DNA of 64,000 bases from Coniochaeta sp. PMI_546. Taxonomy: Eukaryota; Ascomycota; Sordariomycetes; Coniochaetales; Coniochaetaceae. Under the pieces are notes generated by a model. It was not told where the DNA came from. It saw nothing but the letters and a program-made list of their open reading frames with translations, and made no database searches. A program made the position numbers and the translations under genes. The stretch lies in contig MU271152.1 of NCBI GenBank assembly GCA_021432605.1, forward strand, positions 620,001-684,000. The letters are read 5' to 3'. Of the stretch, positions 55,240 to 64,000 are shown in pieces (positions within the stretch are counted from its first letter, which is position 1; every line of letters starts with the position of its first letter).

Positions 55240-55714
55240 TGTCTTTATCTGTTGGACTTGTTAGGCACCACCTGACAGAAAGTCGCAGGCCCGCTGGTGA
55301 CTTTTTTCCTCGGAGATGTTCGATGCGTTCTGGGTCCGTCTAGGTATCTATCTATGTTACGTCTCCTGTTGAGTCGACTTGGGGTAGTCTGACATGAACA
55401 AGGATAACGACTTTGGTGATGACCACTGTTGTGAGTAATTGACGGGCGATACCTGGAAACAGCCGAATACCGAGAGTATGATGACTGAACATGGAATCGA
55501 GAATCTCAAAGCTGGAACGATGAAGCGAAGCCGAGAGCCGATGCTAGTAGATACCTATTGGGAAGACGAAAAATAATGCTCCAATTCCGGTATTGGTGAT
55601 CAGGAAACGAAGATGAAGGGTTGAGGACTTTCGACAACAAGCGCAGCGGGTGACATCGACCCGTATACCAAAGAAGAAGGACAGTGCGCCCATAACTTCC
55701 GGCGGCGACAGCCG
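55240..55714. other. Intergenic between Cys/His-rich copies 2 and 3
   Basis: No gene is seen; presumably the promoter of copy 2 and the 3' end of copy 3. Confidence 0.4.
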
Positions 55715-55939
55715 CTACTTCTGCCTCCTGTAAGGATCGTGGTTTCGAGCATTAGGATTGGGGTCCTTCTCTCTGGCGATGCAGTCGGAACAGTTTCCCT
55801 CCTTCCACTTGTCGGTCGTCCTCCACTCGGGGGTGCCTTTCGGACCAAAGCAGCCCCTTCCAAAGTCCGGGCACGGCTGCATCCAGTAGACGGACTCGTG
55901 CCCGCATTTTTTGTACTGGCACATCCGTTCCCAGCACAT
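55715..55939 (-). CDS. Small Cys/His-rich protein, copy 3 of 3
   Basis: A 74-residue protein beginning MCWERMCQYKKCGHES, then QPCPDFGRGCFGPKG and EGNCSDCIAREKDPNP. It shares with copy 1 the GP after a Cys, the G-x-CSDCI block and the following K-D-x-NP-[DN]-A string, so these two are the closest pair. The frame is open well upstream (to about 56161), but the upstream part lacks the family pattern and ends at CTTACAG just before the ATG, which could be the acceptor of a 5' leader intron. The ATG at 55939 is chosen because all three copies then start with Met-Cys. Function is unknown. Confidence 0.6.
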   Translation of the reverse strand: MCWERMCQYKKCGHESVYWMQPCPDFGRGCFGPKGTPEWRTTDKWKEGNCSDCIAREKDPNPNARNHDPYRRQK

Positions 55940-58517
55940 GGTTAATCTGTAAGGTAACGCTTTGACGCCGGTTGGCGTAGGTGTCTTGCCTCTCTTCCGT
56001 GCGCAAGTCGCCCCTGCCTCCTTGGGCTCGCTATGCCGAGGGGCTCGCGGTTCAGTGACCCTCTGTGCTATATAGCCTCCTCGGAGTGGACTCAGCGTGA
56101 CAGCTCGAGAGGCAAAATCTGGTGTCTCAAGGATATCGAGACTCGTGTCACAAAGACACAAGTCTCGTTCAGTTCAGTTTGTCAAATTCGAGAGGTCCGA
56201 GACCTGGAGCCCAGCAGAGAGGAAGGGGTAAACAGGGCAGTGACGACCGTGGACAGAAGACGGCATATGAGCGCGAGCCAGCCTCAGTTTCTCGTCACCG
56301 CAATAACGTGGTATGATGGATAGCAATGACCACTCGAGACCAGGCTGTCTAGTAACAGCAAGTGGTTCATCGGTGTCAGTCTCCTAAGCGGGTCAGGGAG
56401 GTTGATAGACCATGGTCCAAGAACCTAGGCCCGTACTCGAATAAGTAGGAGACCAGAATCTCTGTGATGGGATGCACACTTGAGGAGTGTGAAGAATGAC
56501 AGGTGCGGTTTAAGAGGTGAGAGTTGTCGCTGGACCTCGGAAATGCCGTTGGCGACAATTCGGCCGTGTTTGGCCACCCACACGATAATAGCCCCACCGT
56601 TCTCGGCCTTGGAGGAATGAAAGTAAGGCCATTCTGCAGTGGTAGCCACTTTTTACTTCTTCAGCAACACAACTGTTGTACGGATGCTGTACACTGTCGG
56701 ACATAGCGCGCGCAAGGTCTGCACGACATCGTTTGCGAGATAACAAACCCTATGACAGTCGAGTTTTGAGGTCGGAGGTGCTGTCTTTGTCCTTACCTGC
56801 GCTTGAACCTGCAGGTTTGTTTGGCTTTCGGCTGGGGGTTCTCTTCCGTCCATCCAGCTGCAATTCTCTCGCCCTTGCGCGAATAGGAAGCTCTTCCGAA
56901 TCCAATCGCGGCGCAAAGCGTCCCCCCACGTACTGGACAAACTCGAACGGGTGCAGAAAAGATGTACAATGACAGATGCAGGGTACACGTATTATTAGTT
57001 CAGGTCGTGAATCCTCACTTGATCGTGCAACTTCCCGGTCTGCCACAATGACTTCTTGGATAAGGAGCCGTCGGTGTCGATGTCGCACGTCGCGTGCAGT
57101 GTCAGGAGTGTGTAATGTGGACGATTACGACGGTCCAACAAAGGGCGGTTGTTTGCGGCGCGCGGAATCGTTTCCTGTCGAGTCTAATTCTCTTCAGCTG
57201 CATTAGCTGCCGTGTGGTCGGACAGGGACGAATGATAGCAAAGCTGAAAGTATATTGCTGTTGGTGGCCGTCACGAGCAACCAACGAGTTAGCGCTTAAT
57301 TCACCAGACTCCCAGTCGTAGGGTCGCAGGGTCGTATCAGGACACTTACACGTAGTGTCTCTCTTGCTCTCTAACTCGCCGCTCTCGACGTCGAATGACA
57401 TATTTGGTAATAAGTAGGTAGTTAGCCGAAGCCTTTTGGGGGTACCGGCGCCCTTCCTTTTGTCGTTCGTGTGCGACGTTACGCAGACCCCGCCATTGAT
57501 GACCTGCTTATTATGGCACATCTGGTGTTTAGACACGAAATATCACAAGTTTTGCTCCCGTGGAATTGCCTACGAACATCACAACGTGTCAGGACGAACG
57601 AACGAACCAACAAGCAATGCCACTCTGGCTCGACGCCGGCTTTGGTCGTGGCTGAAGATACATCAGGTGCTCTTTGGACAAGAACTCCCGTCAGCATCAA
57701 GCACGTCTCTAACCGGTGCACCTTCTATGTCGTTGGTTTTCGTCTGCGGTTACCTACAGGCCGGTATCTGGAGGGACTTGACTCTTAGTCTTCCGAGAGA
57801 ACTGCTTGACCTGTACGGCGGAAAACAAGACCGCCGTTTACTCATATCAGCTCACTTCAACCTTCAGAAGAGTCATTGATCCCAATATATTGTACAATGA
57901 AGGCCATAATGCTCCCCCACAATCCCGAACCTCGACCCGTAATGCGGGTGGTCCCGGTGAGGCACCCACACATTTTGTACACTTGTATGTCGAAGATCTA
58001 CACCGGAGAGGCTCGAGCACACGCAACGTCCGAGCAACAGTTGCACAACAACGACTGTCTGTGCGATCGTATAATGAGTGCAGGTCTCCTGGCTTTCATC
58101 TGCAAAATCCCGGTTCAGACCTCGGCACTGAGCAGCTGTACAGCACCACAAAGTCCATTACACCCAACGAAGTAAGACCACGTCAATATCAGAGCGTCTG
58201 AACGATATGGAAATAGAAGAACTGTCAAACACTGTATCCATAGGGGCGCATATACAGTCGCAACATACTGTACAATGCAGAGATTGTCTCCGAAACACAA
58301 ACAGCGCACGATATGCACTCATCAGCAGCGCTCTAGCGCGCCACGGCAAAGCACCTTGCCATTCGTAACACCACAAACGCACGGAACACTATTTCCTGAC
58401 AGTAAGGACGGAACGCCAACCCTTCCAAAAGTCCCCCACCCACTCAGCGCCTTTTTGCAGTCATTTACCTGATATCCAATCACCTGATCCAGCCGTAGGA
58501 CCTGTGTTCCGCCGGGT
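55940..58517. other. Large intergenic region
   Basis: About 2.6 kb without a gene that I can support. A TATA-like GCTATATAGC lies at about 56068-56077, upstream of copy 3 of the Cys/His-rich genes. Overlapping small frames on both strands between 56400 and 58300 have no recognisable domain or consistent codon use. Confidence 0.4.
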
Positions 58518-59873
58518 TCAGAATCCTGTCCGCTGCTCAACCTGGTACACGGCTCTCTGGACCTGGATCCCACCACCACCATGCAGCACTGATTGTGGCC
58601 TCGAGACCTCAGCTCGGCCACCGCCGTCCACCCGCGACAAGACTGTCATCCTGAGCCCTAGGTGGACATCACGGTCTTCTCCACTCGTCCGCTCCCCATC
58701 GGTGCCCCTGCTCTGGGTCCTCTCTTCTCTCGTGGTCTGCAGCCCAATGATATCCTCCGTGGACTCGCCGCTATCAATGTGAGAGCGCGCATATGCGGGG
58801 CCAGCACCGCTGCTGCTCGGCTCGCTCATCGACGGTTGGCTGCTATCACCGCTACCAGCCCGTTTGTGCCTGGCGGCCGTGGCCGCCGTCTCCACGTCAT
58901 TGCCGTAATCCTGATAACCGTCCGTCAACTGCGTACCGAGTGTGGGGAAATGCGCCTTCAGAAACGGCCTCAGGGTTGGCAGACAGGCACACGTGATCCC
59001 CGAGCACAGCTCGCCGATGGACCAGGCTGAGGTCTCGACATTCTGCCAGGTGAAGTCCTCAAAGAGCTTGAGGTACTTGATCCTCAGCACCGAGATGGCC
59101 ACCGTGAAGAACCCCAGCCCAAAGATACCAAACAGCAACAGCTTCTGCTGCTTGGGTAGGTTGAGCCGCTTGAGCAGCGGGAAGGGCATGACCAGGACGG
59201 CAATGTCGGTGATGATGTTGCCCGCGGCGTTGATGTAGAACTGCGGGTAGTTGGGAATGCACTTCGCGCGCACGGTGGCGTCCCAGAACCCGCGGATGGG
59301 GGTGCAGATGAAGATGCCGATGAGGACCTGGGATATACCCCATGCTCCGACGACGACGATGGCGGCGATGAAGATCTTGCGCAGGTTCTGGACGCCGAAG
59401 ACGCGGTAGTACTGGAAGAGGAAGGTCATTTTTATGGTGAAGAGGCCGGCGCAATAGAGGACTATGGAGACGTAGAAGCTCTGGAAAGTTATCAGTGATG
59501 ATGAGGTTGAGGGATGGGGCAGTTGGCGTACCCTGAGATAGAGCGGTATCTCTACTCCTGGATTTTGGAGCATCCATACGTGGCGTCCTAGGCCGAACTG
59601 TGTCACTGGAACCTGTCAGCAGGAAAGCCATATCGCTTGGATGAAGGGCCTCTTACTGCATAAAATGGCGATGCCGGTCCCATAGGCCATCAGCAGCGAG
59701 GCTATCGCAAAGTAGTCATCAACGCCCATCTGATTGATGATCCATCCTCTCGTGTAGGTCCGCAGAACGACCACCGTGGAAGCGATGCTGAGGCAGAGGA
59801 TGGTGACACCTATTGTCGTAGAGACTTGGCTGTCGTAGGAGCCGGGTGGAAGGGTCGCTGTAGGATCTGCCAT
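58518..59873 (-). CDS. Pth11-like seven-helix membrane protein
   Basis: A 417-residue protein in three exons (59873-59657, 59605-59532, 59480-58518; donors GTAAGA and GTACGC). It belongs to the large fungal 'rhodopsin domain' integral membrane family that includes Pth11-like putative receptors. Seven helices are visible, starting with VTILCLSIASTVVVLRTYTR, with MGVDDYFAIASLL after helix 1. The family signature KMTFLFQYYRVF, a CTPIRGFWD loop and IITDIAVLVMPFPLL follow. A Ser/Gly-rich cytosolic tail of about 130 residues ends the protein. There is no N-terminal CFEM domain. Ligand and signalling partners cannot be told; some relatives sense surface cues in plant pathogens, but most members are uncharacterised. 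Confidence 0.88.
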
Positions 59874-62149
59874 TGCAACACGCCTTGTGCTCGAGTCGAT
59901 AGTATGATAAAAGTCTCTCCTTGCACGAGCCTAAAAGCTGTGGTTGACCACCGGGGCTTGATCAAGAGGTGGACATTGGCATATTGTTATACACCAGCTC
60001 GACGTCCATGTTGAGAAAGACAGCTTCACGAGTACGAGAAGAAGCCCTAGTGCACGGTGATGCTCGTGCGGCGACGATTTGCCTGGCAAGCCTGACCAGT
60101 GAAGATAGCGTATAAAGACGACAAGAGACGAGTAAACGTTCTGGTGGCGCGGATTTGAGTCCACGAGGGGAGTCCAGGGCGTCCGTGCGAAGAGGTCACC
60201 GGTGCGCCACTTGGTGAACCTGGGGAACTAGAGGTTTCGGTGAGGATTAGGCGAAGGAGGGAAGGGAGCATCCCCGCATCAAGACATCGATCAGCGTTGG
60301 ACACGCTACAATATGTACCCAAGCGCACTTCCTGGGCGACGGTTCGCCGGGACGGGATGGCTTGCTAGATCGCCGGTTTGTGGTGTCAACCCTGTTCCGT
60401 GTAGAGCCAGATCCTCCGCAACGCCACTTCCAGGGATGTGGCAGCTTTGGGATGATATATGAAGTGCAGATCAAGGTTATGACGAGGCCACACTCTCCTC
60501 CAAATTCAATCTAGCGTGGCTCGCAATTGTACTGTGCATCGGACCATATTCTTTCGGAGAGCTAGCTTGCGAGATGCAATGGCTTTGCGCTAGCGAAATG
60601 ATGCCGCGCTTGATCCTGAGGGCATCTCGCCAAGGACAGACTACAGTCAGCGGCGTGCGAAGACCACCAGCACAGGACAGACCACGCTTGTAGCCGAGAC
60701 GTATTTGCTTCTGGAAATTCAACTTTCGAATTGAGCAGACAGCCCGTTGAGAGGCCACACGATCTGTAACAGGAAGCGAGAGCCGGAAGGCATATACCGG
60801 CTAATATACTTGCCCAGTCATGCGCAACTTATTCACGTTCTGGATTGGGCGTATGTTCCGGTAAGCCGGTCGCGGCTTGTTGTCAAATGGACCATTGGTA
60901 CCTTACCTTAGATCTGACGCAAGACCCGTGAATATTCTTCAGAAACTGTCAAGAGTTGAGCGGGTACAGGAATCTTAGCTGATTCGAGGACGAGGATCTG
61001 ATACGTCCAAAGGTAGATATGGCTTGGGGGCTGAAATGGAAGAAGCTCTAGCCCCCAACGACGGGCGTATGACGAGCGTGAGATCGATAAGATTCAGATT
61101 GCCGAAGAGCACGGGAAGGAACGAACGTCTCTCTTGGCTCTTGCACCTTCCCTCTTTAAGACATTGAAGGATTCGACGACGACGACAACGGATCTAACAT
61201 CTTGACTTCGAGGTGTTTGAGCGCGTACGCCGGTCCTCCGTTGCCTCCGGTTTTGGCGTTGAGTCTCGGCGCAGGAACGACTGCCAATGAAATAGGAGAT
61301 GAAATGTTCTCCCCATCAGCCGAACAAATCCCGATCGGGCTGTCGACGAGCCTCGATCTCGACTTGATAAAGAGGGAACTCGAGCCGGCCCTACTCGACC
61401 GAGGGTACTTGCGAGATTCGACATGAGCAAGCGGTGACAGCCCACAGGATAGCTTTTGCCCTGATCCAAAATTTGTGGAATAATTCACACGACTTAGCTG
61501 GTGCTTGTCCGCTTGGAGTCTACGGATGCTCAGGGACAGCAGCAGCGAACCCGCAGTTATAACCTGACCACTCGACGATGCTGTGCGACATTGGAGGATT
61601 TATTGGTCGCAATGGCAAGACGGCACCACTGTTGCCGCACATCCTATCGATCAGGCTTCTTATACGCGATACGAAGGAGCGTCCACGCAATCCCCGCTAT
61701 CGTCGACCTGTTGCGTCCCCTCGGTGTGGTGGGGACAGGGGTCTGGGCCGGTCGCTAAGCCTCATCAGTCATCCATTGGCGATCTCCAATGTCGTCGTAA
61801 TGGATTCCTTTACCTTTTCTTAGCACAGCTAGCTTTTGCTGAACTCCGTCAGACACCCTCGACGCTCGACTTCTTTTCTTTCGCTCTCTGTCTTTGTTGG
61901 CAATACGCCGTGCCAGTTCTGGCGTATAAGAGCCTGTTTCGACTAGTATGGATACCAACGCGTGATGCACCGGACATCGAGAACTCAGCTATAGCGAACG
62001 GAGAAGGACCGGCAGGATTCTCCGAGTTTCCGCGCGTAACTATCGACCACGAACGAGGCGCCCGTCGACTCGACGACGGTGTCAACGCTTGTCTCCAACT
62101 GTATTCAAGTTAAGCTTGCCATTGACCGTGTCCGAAGCCACCATCCGCG
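59874..62149. other. Divergent intergenic region
   Basis: About 2.3 kb lies between the receptor gene (minus) and the ABC transporter gene (plus). No coding frame is convincing; the 176-codon frame at 61583-62113 and the minus-strand frame at 61156-61488 have no recognisable domain, and the latter lacks an ATG start. Confidence 0.4.
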
Positions 62150-64000
62150 ATGCGCTTCTTTCGCCAGACATGGACTCTGACGTCCAAGACCTTCCTCATC
62201 GTACTTCGGCGACATTGGTTTGCGACCTTCGTACGCGCATTCATCCTTCCGCTAGCTCTGACGGCATTTCTGAGCTTTGCGCGGAATCTGTTCGTCCCTG
62301 CAGCCATCTATGGGTTCGGCACACCATCTCCTGTCTTCAGTCTACACGATGCTCTGCTACAGGCTTCCGGCTCTGGCCACCAGACTGTTGCTTTTGTGAA
62401 TAATGGCTTCGTCGGAGGAGATATCGAACGGGTCATCAACACCCTCATCCCGGTCGTGACGGGCGCGGGCGCCGAAGCGCCGGTGCTGACATCGGACAGC
62501 GATCTCCTGACGGTCTGTCGAGCGAGTTTACGTGGAGTGACACCGTGTTACGGCGCCGTGGTGTTCAATGCCTCGCCAAACGAGGGCAAAGGAGGACTGT
62601 GGAACTATACAATTCGTTCTGATGGGTCTCTGGGCGTTGGCAAGATCAACGTGGACAAGAACACCAACGATGCGCAGGTATACATGTTCCCATTCCAGCA
62701 CGCGATCGATGCCGCTATCGCTAGCGTCAATAGCTCCTCCACGAATCCGATCCCGAACACCATCGAGCAGTTTCCTTTCACGGGGTTGACGCAGCGGGAG
62801 CGCGATGACAGGGTCCGAGTACTCTACCAATCCGCGATCATGAACTTCCTCGGTGTTACGTTCATCGCCGGTATCATTGGCGTCGTCTACCATATGACCG
62901 GCTTCATCGCTTCCGAGAGAGAGACGGGAATGTCGACGCTGATCGAGGCTATGATGCCCACGTCACGACCATGGCACGCTCAAGCTGCCAGGCTTCTGTC
63001 CTACCACATCTCCTTCTCCTTGGTCTACGCGCCAGGTTGGATTATTGGGTCAATAATCCTCGCACGGGGAGTTTTCGCGCACACGAACCTCGGACTCGTC
63101 CTCATATATCACGTACTAACCGGACTTGCTTTATCCTCGATGTCCATCTTCGGAGCTGCTTTCTTTAGGAAGTCGCAGCTCAGCGGCGTGTGCGTGACCA
63201 TTGTCTACATCCTTTTGGCCGTCATTGCCCAGACTGTTAGCTGGCCAAGAAGTGCAACCGTTGCTATACTCAGTCTCCTGTTTGCTCCGTGCAACTACAC
63301 CTATTTTATCTCCCTTCTGGCCCGTTGGGAACAGCAACAGTTACCGACTAACTTGGTGAAGGTGGCACCGAACAGCCCCTGGGCACTGCCAGGTATTGTC
63401 CTTTGGATCTTCCTCATAATCCAGATCATTGTGTATCCAGTCCTCGGCGCACTACTGGAGAGGTACTTCCACGGGACATCGACTAACACGCGGAATATCA
63501 TCTTTGGCGCACAGAGTCAAGAAGGCGCTGGTGCCGGAAGCGCAGTTCGCCTTGAGGGTTTCACCAAGATCTATAGCCGTGGAATCTTCCGCCGCATGTT
63601 CTCCTTCATCTCGAAGCCGAAACCTCCCGTGGTTGCCGTGAATGGCCTTACACTCTCGGCGGGTCGCGGCCAGATTCTTGCTCTACTTGGCGCCAACGGT
63701 AGCGGAAAGAGTACAACTTTGGACGCTATTGCGGGTATCAGCAAACTCACGAGCGGAAACATTACGATTGATGGCACAGGTGGCTTGGGTATCGCCCCGC
63801 AGAAGAATGTTCTTTGGGACGAGCTGTCGGTTGAGGAGCACATCAGGATATTTAACAGACTTAAGTCCCCAGGAAACAACGCATCTAAGGAGGAGATCCG
63901 GGACCTCATCCACGCCATTGACCTTGATACAAAGGTTAAGGCACACTCTAAGACCCTTTCAGGAGGACAAAAGCGCAAGCTGCAACTGGGCATGATGTTG
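62150..64000 (+). CDS. ABCA-type ABC transporter, 5' part
   Basis: A partial protein of 617 residues, open through the right edge. A first transmembrane helix (about residues 25-48) precedes a large lumenal/extracellular loop, as in ABCA half-modules. About six more helices follow (for example NFLGVTFIAGIIGVVYHMTG, GLALSSMSIFGAAFF and PWALPGIVLWIFLIIQIIV). The nucleotide-binding domain begins near residue 465, with Walker A GANGSGKST (from residue 514), a Q-loop in GIAPQKNVLWDELS, and the signature LSGGQKRKLQLG. The Walker B motif lies beyond the edge, as does the probable second half. ABCA proteins move or flip lipids across membranes. The ATG at 62150 (MRFFRQTWTLTSKTFLIV) matches the usual N-terminus. 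No intron was needed in the visible part. Confidence 0.9.
   Translation, partial: MRFFRQTWTLTSKTFLIVLRRHWFATFVRAFILPLALTAFLSFARNLFVPAAIYGFGTPSPVFSLHDALLQASGSGHQTVAFVNNGFVGGDIERVINTLIPVVTGAGAEAPVLTSDSDLLTVCRASLRGVTPCYGAVVFNASPNEGKGGLWNYTIRSDGSLGVGKINVDKNTNDAQVYMFPFQHAIDAAIASVNSSSTNPIPNTIEQFPFTGLTQRERDDRVRVLYQSAIMNFLGVTFIAGIIGVVYHMTGFIASERETGMSTLIEAMMPTSRPWHAQAARLLSYHISFSLVYAPGWIIGSIILARGVFAHTNLGLVLIYHVLTGLALSSMSIFGAAFFRKSQLSGVCVTIVYILLAVIAQTVSWPRSATVAILSLLFAPCNYTYFISLLARWEQQQLPTNLVKVAPNSPWALPGIVLWIFLIIQIIVYPVLGALLERYFHGTSTNTRNIIFGAQSQEGAGAGSAVRLEGFTKIYSRGIFRRMFSFISKPKPPVVAVNGLTLSAGRGQILALLGANGSGKSTTLDAIAGISKLTSGNITIDGTGGLGIAPQKNVLWDELSVEEHIRIFNRLKSPGNNASKEEIRDLIHAIDLDTKVKAHSKTLSGGQKRKLQLGMML

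Noticed and set aside
55940-56161. Extended N-terminus of Cys/His-rich copy 3
   Set aside because: The upstream codons lack the family pattern; the other two copies start at Met-Cys; a CTTACAG just before the ATG suggests a leader intron.
61583-62113. 176-codon frame upstream of the ABC transporter
   Set aside because: No recognisable domain, overlaps several other frames, and sits where the transporter promoter should be.

Overview
This window is nuclear DNA of a filamentous ascomycete (Pezizomycotina, most likely a Sordariomycete). The signs are protein genes with short 48-130 base spliceosomal introns (GTAAGT/GTACGT-type donors, CTAAC/CTGAC branch sites), intergenic gaps of 0.4-2.5 kb, secreted plant- and fungal-wall enzymes, a Pth11-like seven-helix receptor, and an Ndt80-like regulator embedded in a sugar-amine catabolic cluster. 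I see no operons, no CRISPR array and no recognisable intact transposon. Exon boundaries were placed by reading frame, splice consensus and recalled family conservation; none is transcript-verified.

Layout. 1-12 kb: a secreted, probably GPI-anchored PEBP-like protein; the CCR4-NOT subunit CAF40/CNOT9 (Rcd1); a membrane-anchored neutral ceramidase; an intron-containing tRNA-Gly; and a GT32 (OCH1-like) glycosyltransferase. 12-18 kb: a secreted GH3 beta-glucosidase and an intracellular GH31 alpha-xylosidase transcribed divergently from one 1.2-kb promoter, consistent with stepwise xyloglucan-oligosaccharide breakdown. 18.7-25 kb: one very large gene (2007 residues) with an N-terminal multi-helix membrane domain and a long disordered tail carrying repeated Trp motifs. 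27-35 kb: an FMN-binding split-barrel protein, a polytopic spermidine-synthase-fold protein, the phospholipid methyltransferase OPI3, and an NRAMP manganese transporter. 35.6-37.2 kb: an F-box protein.

37.5-52.6 kb is the most coherent region: an N-acetylglucosamine (GlcNAc) utilisation cluster. It holds GlcNAc-6-phosphate deacetylase, a GH3 hexosaminidase-like protein fused to a GNAT-like domain, the Ndt80-like factor RON1, an atypical hexokinase, and glucosamine-6-phosphate deaminase. Two divergent gene pairs flank the regulator gene. Together they would turn chitin-derived GlcNAc into fructose-6-phosphate; the GlcNAc transporter expected in such clusters is not visible here.

53-56 kb carries three same-strand, small Cys/His-rich proteins that look like diverged copies of one uncharacterised family. 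The window closes with a Pth11-like receptor gene and the 5' two-thirds or so of an ABCA-type ABC transporter cut by the right edge.

Points most worth checking: the GH3-GNAT protein lacks the usual NagZ Asp-His dyad and has Glu where the nucleophile Asp should be; the ceramidase has Thr where the catalytic Ser sits; the three-copy Cys/His family; and a 40-base G run between the convergent ron1 and hexokinase genes.
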